The notes beneath the pieces were generated by a model, which searched no databases, was not told the DNA's origin, and was given only the letters and a program-made list of their open reading frames with translations. Of a stretch of 64,000 bases of DNA, positions 52,701 through 60,400 are shown in pieces. The translations under genes and the position numbers were made by a program. Numbering within the stretch: position 1 is the first letter of the stretch; every line of letters begins with the position of its first letter. Source of the stretch: an uncultured Chitinophagaceae bacterium (lineage in GTDB: Bacteria > Bacteroidota > Bacteroidia > Chitinophagales > Chitinophagaceae); NCBI GenBank assembly GCA_937858715.1, contig CALLZY010000112.1, positions 1 through 64,000 on the forward strand, in the 5' to 3' direction.

Positions 52701-53347
52701 CAGATGAAAATCCTGTTCATACATATACATCGGCCGGCCCGTTTGTGGTAACATTGACAGCATTTAATTCAGGCTCCTGTAACCGGCAGGATACAAAAAC
52801 GCTTAACATCACTGTATATGATTCGCCGGTTGCGCTTGCTGGTTTCTCGCCAGATCCACCGGCGGTCAATACGGCAACTGTGTTTACCAACTCCTCATTA
52901 AATGCTGTTCAGTATAAATGGTTCTTTGGTGACGGAGATTCTTTGCTTACCAATACTTTACAATCAGTTACTCATCAGTATAATGCTACCGGTACCTATC
53001 TGGCTCAACTGATTGCCTATAACCAGGCAGGTTGTACAGATACCTTCCCGATAACAGTAAGGGCTATCATAGAACCTGTGGTTGGTGTACCCAGTGCATT
53101 TACACCTCAAAGCAAAGATGAAAACAGTGTGGTTTATGTAAGGGGGTTTGGTATTGCCAAGATGCTGTTTACCATTTGGAACAGGTGGGGCCAAAAAGTT
53201 TTTGAAACTAATACGCAGTCGGTGGGATGGGATGGCAAACTGAAGGGAACACTGCAGCCGATGGATGTATATACTTATACTTTGTCTGTTGAGTTTTCAG
53301 ACGGGCAAAAGGTGACTAAAAAAGGTGATATAACTTTAATAAGGTAA
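49739..53347 (+). CDS. Type IX-secreted surface protein with beta-propeller-like and PKD domains
   Basis: A 1202-residue exported protein. A signal peptide ends near LFAFGQ. An N-terminal domain (about 20-230) opens TIEFVENKGQWDNRVLYKGDV. Repeats of the SBBP type follow (about 240-730), recognisable by recurring YLGGSTGGG, GNIYVGG and FVTVINSSG-like units. PKD domains (about 770-1100) are marked by WDFGDGSP, WDFGDGFTS and WFFGDGDS. The C-terminus (about 1112-1202) has GVPSAFTPQSKDEN and FTIWNRWGQKVFET, the type B sorting signal of the type IX secretion system. Its function is likely adhesion or motility related, by analogy. Confidence 0.85.
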   Translation: MNKVLSFLMAMFCTLFAFGQGTIEFVENKGQWDNRVLYKGDVSNGAVFVRNTGITFVQQNPVDVARYMNYKHQYGATTTKKENEGPEIIRSHSWHVDFVGSSANCRIIPSKLQQYHNNYYVGDEPSKWAANCRVYQAVTLENIYPNIDARYYTDNGTLKYDLIVRPGGDISKIALRYDGIEGLKVKDKELVLPTSIGEFKEGKPYTYQAGLTSRNEVNCRYTVSDNVVRFDIKKFDPAATLVIDPSIVFCSFSGSSADNWGFTATYGPDGSMFGGGQVYGTGFPTTPGGAQTTFGGGTYDIGIIKLTPNGSARVYATYLGGSTGGGLEQPHSLVVDDQGNLFGAGRSNSSNFPVLNNGALAGSGYDIVVFKLNSTGGLLASRKIGGTNDDGVNINTSRTQSSLQRNYGDDGRSEVILDDAGNVLVASCTQSANFPGTTGFFQPAFGGGAQDGLLLKLNSSLSTVLFTSYLGGSGNDAAYVLSIGPGGNIYVGGGTESTNLPGPQTGTIGTANHGNIDGFVTVINSSGTNRLRSTYIGTSGIDQVFGIQFDANGFPYVMGQTTGSWPVVNNLPGSPAIYSDAGGKQFIAKLQPDLSAYVYSTMFGTGSSIPNISPVAFLVDKCENVYISGWGGPGFGTGFSSAGTIGLPVTPDAFKSTTDGKDFYFFVLKKDAASQLYGSFFGENNSQNGGNDHVDGGTSRFDREGTIYQAVCANCFINNPHPAFPVTPGAAYTVNNAYASNNRAGCNLAMIKIAMNLAGVNAGVQSAIDGQVRDTVGCVPQTVIFSDTIGRAQSYEWYIDYVPGNTPTQVTATPNFTWTFNTVGIHRVMLVAVDLTTCNQRDSSYMNIKIGITRALPVFTYARQAPCDEFRYVFTNTTLQPPTHPFKDTSFVWDFGDGSPLIKTGYNNPLITHQFTGPGTYNVKLLLNDTTYCNSPDDTTLRIDVALNVVAALSAPSIVCINQPVQFTSNSTGAETYLWDFGDGFTSTDENPVHTYTSAGPFVVTLTAFNSGSCNRQDTKTLNITVYDSPVALAGFSPDPPAVNTATVFTNSSLNAVQYKWFFGDGDSLLTNTLQSVTHQYNATGTYLAQLIAYNQAGCTDTFPITVRAIIEPVVGVPSAFTPQSKDENSVVYVRGFGIAKMLFTIWNRWGQKVFETNTQSVGWDGKLKGTLQPMDVYTYTLSVEFSDGQKVTKKGDITLIR

Positions 53348-53355
53348 AGAAGAAA

Positions 53356-54408
53356 ATGAACTGTGTAAAAAAAATACCACTGGCATTGTTGCTGTTAATG
53401 TTTGCAGGAACAGGGATGCCTGCCTTGTCGCAGGACTTGCATTTTTCTCAGTTCATGAATTCGCCTTTACTCACCAATCCTGCCAACACAGGTTTTATGC
53501 CTGATGGCGACTATCGTCTTGCCGCTAATTACCGGAACCAATGGGGCTCTGTAACAGCTTTTCCGTATAAAACCATGAGTGCATGGGCCGATGTGCAGAC
53601 ACTGCAAAATGAAGAATCAACCGGATGGTTGGGACTGGGAGGTGTAATATTGAGAGATGTTGCGGGTACAAGTGTTCTTACTTCGACCAAAGTTTATGGG
53701 TCAATTGCTTATCACCAGATGGTTGATTACAGCAGCTTAGTGAGCCTTGGTTTTAATGTCGGCTGGGCAAATAAGAATATTAATACTACAAATCTTACAT
53801 TTCCCAGCCAGTGGAACGGAAAATTTTTCGATGCAGGACATTCGGCCACTGCACCTAAACTGGATGCGAATAATATTAATTACCTGGATATGCAGGTGGG
53901 AATGAATTATGCATATTTTCCAAATGACAATGTCTATGTAAATGCCGGCTTTTCAGCAATGCATGTGAACCGGCCAAAAGAAACTTTTTTTGGCTCAGAA
54001 GCAGGTGTTGACAACCGGGTGCCGGTACGATATACCGGTTTTCTGAATGGCAGTCTTAAAATGAATGACAGGGTAATCCTCAATCCCAATGTATATGCTT
54101 CGGTGCAGGCAAAATCTTATGAAATTGTAGGTGGCTTGAATGCACACTACAACCTTTCAGGCGATGGAGATAAGATTTTGATAGCAGGGGCTTATTACAG
54201 GCATAAAGATGCTATAATACCGATGGTTGGCATTGGTCTGAAAGATTACACTTTTACATTTACTTATGATGTAACTATTTCTGAACTGAACAACTTCAAC
54301 GGCTCAAGAGGCGGTCTTGAACTTTCGTTAGTTAAAACAGGCATCTTCGAAAAATACCGTGGCGACAGGCGGCAAAGTATGTGCCCATCATTTAAAAGCG
54401 GCTACTGA
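53356..54408 (+). CDS. PorP/SprF-family type IX secretion membrane protein
   Basis: A 350-residue outer-membrane protein. A signal peptide ends near ALSQ and is followed by DLHFSQFMNSPLLTNPANTG, the classic PorP/SprF start. The rest is predicted beta strands. It begins eight bases after the secreted PKD protein and probably serves that cargo, as SprF serves SprB. Confidence 0.9.
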   Translation: MNCVKKIPLALLLLMFAGTGMPALSQDLHFSQFMNSPLLTNPANTGFMPDGDYRLAANYRNQWGSVTAFPYKTMSAWADVQTLQNEESTGWLGLGGVILRDVAGTSVLTSTKVYGSIAYHQMVDYSSLVSLGFNVGWANKNINTTNLTFPSQWNGKFFDAGHSATAPKLDANNINYLDMQVGMNYAYFPNDNVYVNAGFSAMHVNRPKETFFGSEAGVDNRVPVRYTGFLNGSLKMNDRVILNPNVYASVQAKSYEIVGGLNAHYNLSGDGDKILIAGAYYRHKDAIIPMVGIGLKDYTFTFTYDVTISELNNFNGSRGGLELSLVKTGIFEKYRGDRRQSMCPSFKSGY

Positions 54409-54425
54409 TTGGGAACCTCTTTTAT

Positions 54426-55337
54426 TTATTCTTCCTCAAAATAATCTGAGTCTATTTTCTTGATCTCGTAGGTGTTTTGAACAGAGACTCCAAGGTTGTA
54501 GTCAATCATTAACTCAGATAGTTTTTCACCATCTATCAGGACAATTTTTGTGTCCATTTGAGAAGCGTAGTTGATGGCTTCTTTTGTAAAACCAGATGTA
54601 GTGATAAACACTCCTTTTTTTGCTCTTTGCCCGGCAAGTGCGCCAACAAATTTTTGTATTTCAGGTCTGCCGACAACCCCTTCCCATCTTTTTGCCTGAA
54701 TATAAATGGTGTCTAAACCGAGTTTATCTTCTTTGATGATTCCATCAATTCCTTCGTCACCGCTTTTGCCGATTGCCTGACCTGCATCTGCTCTTGAGCC
54801 ACCGTAACCCATTTTAACCAATAGCTGAACTACTACTTCTTCAAAACGGGACGGGAGAACTTTTTTCAATTTATCTAAAATATCAATTAGCAACGAAGCC
54901 CTGATTTTTGCATATCCTGATTCAATTAAAAGCTCAGGGGTTAATAATGTATCAGTATCTTCTTGACTAAGCGATCCAGTTGATTGACTATTCTTACCAG
55001 ACCTGGTGTTTTTATAATCTTCAAATTTGTCAGTTAAATACTTGATGTTTAATGATTGCGGGTTCTCTAATAATAAAGCTTTTCCTCTATCAGTAATTTG
55101 AAATTGCCCACGGCCTTTATTTTCAAGTAACCCAGCCATTTTTAGGTGAGCCTTTGCCCAATACAAATAGTTATAAAATTTTTTTTGACTTTTGCCAGGA
55201 AGCCACTCATCTAAATCTTCTCTTGTAAGGTTTAGTTGCCGACCAATTATTTCAATAGTTTCTCTTACTGAATGAATTTTATCATCGCCAGCATATTTTA
55301 AAATTGGTAGCATCAATTTCTGAAACTCAGGTATCAT
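54426..55337 (-). CDS. mrr: Mrr-type restriction endonuclease
   Basis: A 303-residue protein. The N-terminal winged-helix Mrr_N domain (about residues 1-100) opens IPEFQKLMLPILKYAGD. The C-terminal PD-(D/E)XK nuclease domain has FEEVVVQLLVKMGY, GDEGIDGII and the IYIQAKRW catalytic strand, followed by VFITTSGF. Mrr enzymes cut methylated DNA and are solitary type IV systems. No methyltransferase gene is nearby. Confidence 0.87.
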   Translation of the reverse strand: MIPEFQKLMLPILKYAGDDKIHSVRETIEIIGRQLNLTREDLDEWLPGKSQKKFYNYLYWAKAHLKMAGLLENKGRGQFQITDRGKALLLENPQSLNIKYLTDKFEDYKNTRSGKNSQSTGSLSQEDTDTLLTPELLIESGYAKIRASLLIDILDKLKKVLPSRFEEVVVQLLVKMGYGGSRADAGQAIGKSGDEGIDGIIKEDKLGLDTIYIQAKRWEGVVGRPEIQKFVGALAGQRAKKGVFITTSGFTKEAINYASQMDTKIVLIDGEKLSELMIDYNLGVSVQNTYEIKKIDSDYFEEE

Positions 55338-55384
55338 AATATCTGTTTAAATCCGCTTAATCAGAGTTATCCGTGTTCCATTCC

Positions 55385-57229
55385 TCACTTCAAATCCAGC
55401 TTAATCTGCAGCTCGTCAAACTGCTTCGCAGCAATTGCAGCCGGTGCATCCAGCATTACATCACGGCCACTGTTGTTTTTCGGGAAAGCAATAAAATCAC
55501 GGATGCTTTCGCTGCCGCCCAGGATGGCACAAAGCCTGTCGAAGCCAAAAGCAATACCACCATGTGGCGGAGCACCATACTCAAATGCTCCTAATAAGAA
55601 GCCAAACTTATGCTGCTGTTCTTCGGCATCCATTCCAAGGGCTGCAAACATTTTTTCCTGCAATTCTCTCTGGAATATACGAATAGAGCCACCGCCAATT
55701 TCATTTCCGTTCAATACCATATCATAAGCATTGGCTTTGATGTTGGCATATGGATGTTCCAGGTATTTATCAGGATTATCAACTTTAGGATTGTTGCTGA
55801 TCATTGTTTCAATATGATCGGGTTTCGGACTGGTAAACGGATGATGTCTTGCCACCCAACGACCGGCACCGCCACCATCCTGGTCCTCCAGTGCAAACTC
55901 AAACAAAGGAAAATCAAGTACCCACAACAACTTAAACTCATCTTCTTTTCTCATGCCTAAGCGTTTTCCCATTTCCAGGCGCAGTTCGCTGATGGCTTTA
56001 CGGGTTCTTTCTTCTGATCCTGCAAGTATCAGCACCAAATCACCAGCTTTGGCATTAGCCGCATCAGCGATAGCTTTCAGCCTTTCTTCACTGTAGAATT
56101 TATCAACACTGCTTTTATAGGTTCCGTCTGCATTTACCTTAATAAACACAAGGCCCTTCATGCCAATCTGCGGACGTTTTACCCACTCTGTTATTTCGTC
56201 TGTTTGCTTACGGCTGTATTCGCTGCATCCCGGAACGGCAATAGCAACAACGGTTTCAGCTTCATCAAACACTTTAAAGTCTGCTCCGTTAATCAAACCG
56301 GCATTGTCTTGCTTGTTTACATAAACAGTAGAAGGCTTCTTGAGGTTCAGCACCTTCATGTCGAAACGGATATCGGGTTTATCGTTGCCGTAATTCCACA
56401 TTGCATCTTCCCAACTCATCCGTTGTACGGCTTCCCTGTAATCAATCCCCTTTACGTCTTTAAAGATGGATTTAATAAGCCCCTCAAACATATTGAGAAT
56501 GTCTTCCTGCTCTACAAAAGCCATCTCGCAATCTATCTGTGTAAACTCAGGCTGACGATCGGCTCTCAGGTCTTCATCCCGGAAGCATTTTACAATCTGG
56601 TAGTAACGGTCGTAGCCGCTTACCATCAGCAGTTGCTTAAAGGTTTGGGGCGATTGTGGCAGTGCATAAAACTGTCCCGGGTTCATCCGGCTGGGCACCA
56701 CAAAATCTCTTGCTCCTTCAGGAGTGGATTTAATCAGAAAAGGAGTTTCAATATCTAAGAAACCCTGGTTGTGTAAATAGTTTCGGGCAGCACGGCCAAC
56801 AGCATACCGCAGCTCAAGGTTTTTCTTAACAGCATTACGGCGCAGGTCGAGATAGCGGTATTTCATCCGCAGATCGTCGCCACCATCAGTATCGTCCTGT
56901 ATGGTAAATGGCGGCACGGCTGATTTATTGAGAATAGAGAATGACGACACAATTATTTCAATCTCTCCGGTTGGGATATTCGGGTTCTTATTACTTCTTT
57001 CATTTACTGCTCCTGTTGCCTGCAGCACAAACTCACGGCCCAGCGGATTTTCTTCTAGTTGCTTGTTCAATTCTTCGCCAAAAAGCAATTGGGTAATGCC
57101 GTAGCGGTCACGGATGTCAACAAAAGTGATGGCCCCGAATTTTCTTACGGTTTGCACCCAGCCCGACAATATAACGGTGGTGCCTTTATTCACTAACCTT
57201 AATTCGCCACAAGTATGAGTTCTGTACAT
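55385..57229 (-). CDS. aspS: Aspartyl-tRNA synthetase
   Basis: A 614-residue bacterial-type class II synthetase. The N-terminal OB-fold begins [11 protein letters not shown] and contains [12 protein letters not shown]. Motif 2 contains [18 protein letters not shown], the bacterial GAD insertion lies in the middle, and motif 3 is GIAFGFDRL. The ATG at 57229 was chosen over an upstream in-frame start because the extension is not similar to the family. A discriminating versus non-discriminating type cannot be decided by eye. Confidence 0.96.
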   Translation of the reverse strand: MYRTHTCGELRLVNKGTTVILSGWVQTVRKFGAITFVDIRDRYGITQLLFGEELNKQLEENPLGREFVLQATGAVNERSNKNPNIPTGEIEIIVSSFSILNKSAVPPFTIQDDTDGGDDLRMKYRYLDLRRNAVKKNLELRYAVGRAARNYLHNQGFLDIETPFLIKSTPEGARDFVVPSRMNPGQFYALPQSPQTFKQLLMVSGYDRYYQIVKCFRDEDLRADRQPEFTQIDCEMAFVEQEDILNMFEGLIKSIFKDVKGIDYREAVQRMSWEDAMWNYGNDKPDIRFDMKVLNLKKPSTVYVNKQDNAGLINGADFKVFDEAETVVAIAVPGCSEYSRKQTDEITEWVKRPQIGMKGLVFIKVNADGTYKSSVDKFYSEERLKAIADAANAKAGDLVLILAGSEERTRKAISELRLEMGKRLGMRKEDEFKLLWVLDFPLFEFALEDQDGGGAGRWVARHHPFTSPKPDHIETMISNNPKVDNPDKYLEHPYANIKANAYDMVLNGNEIGGGSIRIFQRELQEKMFAALGMDAEEQQHKFGFLLGAFEYGAPPHGGIAFGFDRLCAILGGSESIRDFIAFPKNNSGRDVMLDAPAAIAAKQFDELQIKLDLK

Positions 57230-57299
57230 ATCAGTTGAAAAATTGAAATGGTGAAAAGTTGAAATGGGATAACGGCCGGGTTTTCTTGTTAACAAATTA

Positions 57300-57313
57300 A
57301 CTGGTTAACCAGT
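57300..57313. repeat. Perfect palindrome upstream of aspS
   Basis: ACTGGTTAACCAGT is a 14-base perfect palindrome in the divergent gap between aspS and the alpha-2-macroglobulin gene. It may be an operator; that is only suggestive. Confidence 0.35.
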
Positions 57314-57337
57314 GAACCCGTATTTCCCAACAGGCCG

Positions 57338-57345
57338 CAAAGATA
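57338..57345 (-). promoter_or_regulatory. -7 promoter box for aspS
   Basis: TATCTTTG on the minus strand is a perfect TAnnTTTG element, giving a leader of about 100 bases before the aspS ATG at 57229. No clear -33 TTTG is visible. Confidence 0.5.
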
Positions 57346-57433
57346 AGTTAGCAGCACCTTTTTTCGGCCCCCTCTGCCGGGGATATGTAATTTTACAGTT
57401 TGAGGCATCTCACAGGTACAAATTCAACTGTTT

Positions 57434-60400
57434 ATGAAGAAGGCACTGATTTTTTTGCTCGTCCTGACCGGTCTTGGCTTTTCTGCATTTTCTCAGCAAC
57501 CGCTGCAACAAATAAGAAAAAAAAGTTACCAGGCTTTTCTTTACAGAATCCCGGCTGATACGGCGGAGAAATACCTGCAGAAAGGAATTAAAGAAATCGA
57601 CTATTACCTGTTACAAACCCCGGCAATGATTTTTCATGCCGATTCGGTTCAATATGATGATATACCTGTTGGAAACTACCTGCTGATTTCAGTGCTGGAC
57701 TCGATGATTGAAGTAAAATATTATTGCAGCACTGCCGTAACACCTTTTATAATCAATAACCAGGTAAAACCACAACTGCTGCTGAGGAATGAACTGGGAG
57801 ATATACAGAATAATGCTGTGGTGCACATTAACGGCAAAGCGGCAAAATATAATGCGGGTACTTCAACTCATCTTATCAACAATAAAAAACCGGATGAGGC
57901 TTTTGTGCGGATTGAACTGCCAGGTGATACTTCGTTTACGGAACTGGCCATTGAACGGGAAAACTACCGCACTGCCCGGCAGCAACGCTGGATGCGGCTG
58001 AAATCAACAAAGGCCGGCCGGATTATTGCCTGGGCACCTGATAAGATAAAATACTTCGTAAAAAACAAACCTAAGTACTGGTTCAGGAAAAAGTATAAAA
58101 ACAAATACCGGGCAGAGGGAAAAGGCTATGTGATTTTCAGTAAGCCCAAATATTTCCCGTCTGATACAGTCAGGTTCAAAGCATACCTGCTCGACAAAAA
58201 GGGAAGACAGTATAAACAAGAAGTCGAAGCCTGGCTTAGTTACTATAGCAAAGGAGTTTCGACCAACCGTAAACTGGTCAACCTGAAACCCATTTCCCCG
58301 GGAGCATTTGTGTATGAGTTTGCCACCGGCGATACATTACCAAACGACACCAGGTTTACACTGCAGTTTAAAAACAAAAAAGAAAAAGTATTACTGAACG
58401 GAGATTTTGAGATTGAAGACTACCTGCTTGATGAAGTGGCAAGCTATAATGTCAGCAGCCCCGCCGATAAGTATTATCCGGGTGACACTTTGCAGTTTTC
58501 TGCTTCGGCAAAAGATGCCAACGGGCTTGCCCTGATGGACGGCAGGGTGAAATTAGTTTTGCTGGCGCAGAAGATTGATGACTTTTATAAGGAACGGGTT
58601 TTTGTGGCCGACACATTGTGGCAACAGGAAAAACCGCTGGCTGTTGAAGGCGATACAAAATTTTTGATTCCAACAAACAATTTCCCCGTGGCGGATGTGG
58701 CGTTGAAGGCAGTTGCCATCTTCCGTAACAGCAATAACGAAGTGCAGGAGAAAAGCACTGATGTAAATTACTATAACAGCAAAACAAAAATTGATATCAG
58801 CATTGAAAAAGGGCTGGTAAAAGCGGTGCTGTACAAAAACGGTGTGTCAGTTTCAGCCAAAGGGTTTATGGAAACAGACTTCACCACTAACCCGGTGCCG
58901 GTTAGGTTTCCTTACAGCGGAAAGATTGACCCGCAAACAGAAGAGTATGAGTTTTATACTGATGATAATGAAGAAATACAAGAGTGGGAAAGTTTTGATG
59001 TGCCCCGCAACTATAGTGTTCCCTTTAGCCGTGTGCAGCACCTCGATACGGTCGCATTTGTGCTGAACAACCCAAACAGGATTCCGGTTTATTACAGTTT
59101 CTTCGACAAAGACAGGGAAATTATCTCAGCCAGTTCGACTGAAGAGAATATAATCTGGAAAGGCAAAATGCCAAAGAATAAAGTGTATTACCTGCGCTGG
59201 CAGTATTACTGGGCGGGAGAGCAGAAGTATCATAATGAAAACATTGCCCTGCTGTCTAAACTTGCTTCAGCAGAAATTGGCGGAGCCGGCACTGTCTATC
59301 CCGGGCAGACAGATACCATCACTGTAAAAGTGAAAGATTACAAGCAGCGGGAACTGAAAAACGTAAACCTTACGGCAGTGAGTTATAATTCGCAGTTTGC
59401 TGCGGACATCCGGGTGCCCGAGCCTCCTTATATCCAGAAGTTCAGGGGCAAGCAGCCCATACTGCATGACTTGTACGAAACCGATGATGTATCAGCGAGC
59501 CGGAAATTTGCTTTGGGTATGCACCAGGGCTGGCGCAAACCGTTTAACCTGGATACGATGCCTTATTACCAGTTCCTGTTTCCAAAGGAGCATTACCACA
59601 TGGTGAAGACGAGAATACAAAACCTGCTGCCGCAGGTATCTGTTTATGCTGTACAAAAGGGAGTGCCGCAGGAAGTGTACTTGTTGTACATCAACAGGCA
59701 GTTGGTTTATTATAATGGTGTAACTGATAAGTCGGTGTACGCAGTTACCCGGTTCCCGGGATACACACATATCATCATCCGGCTGAAAGACAGGATGATT
59801 GTGGCCGACAGTATCTACCTGCAGCCATATTATAAGCATGATATTGTATTTGATATTGATAAGCTGGCGAATAACTATTGGGTTACCGATACTGCACAAT
59901 ACTGGACATGGCAGGAAAAAGACATTCTTAACAAACAAATACTCCGGGTTGAAAACAACTACCGCAACAATAACGGTTATGTATGGCAGGATGATAAGGC
60001 ATATTATCTTGGCAATGCCGGAGAGCATGTTGCTGGTCCGTTTATTAATAACGACAGCATACAGTTTTATAAGCCGGGTGATTTTGATTTTAAGTTCAGT
60101 TTTGAGCCCGGCTACCGCTACAGGGTTTCACCCAAAGTGGTAAGGCTGGAGAAGATTCCGCTTATTTCATTCGACAGTAAAGTACCGCTTTCCCCGAAAG
60201 GCGGGGCATGGTGGCCCCTGGGCGATACCATCAAAGACTTACCGGTTATCAGTTATGAAAAAAAGAAGGCTGCATTGCCGTTCTTAGAGCAGTACGGCAA
60301 TAATTATGGAGGCAATGCCTTTACCAGCCGGATAAAACTGCAGGTACCTTATGACAGTACGTTTGTATTTACGGTGTTGCAGAATAACGAAAAAGAAAGC

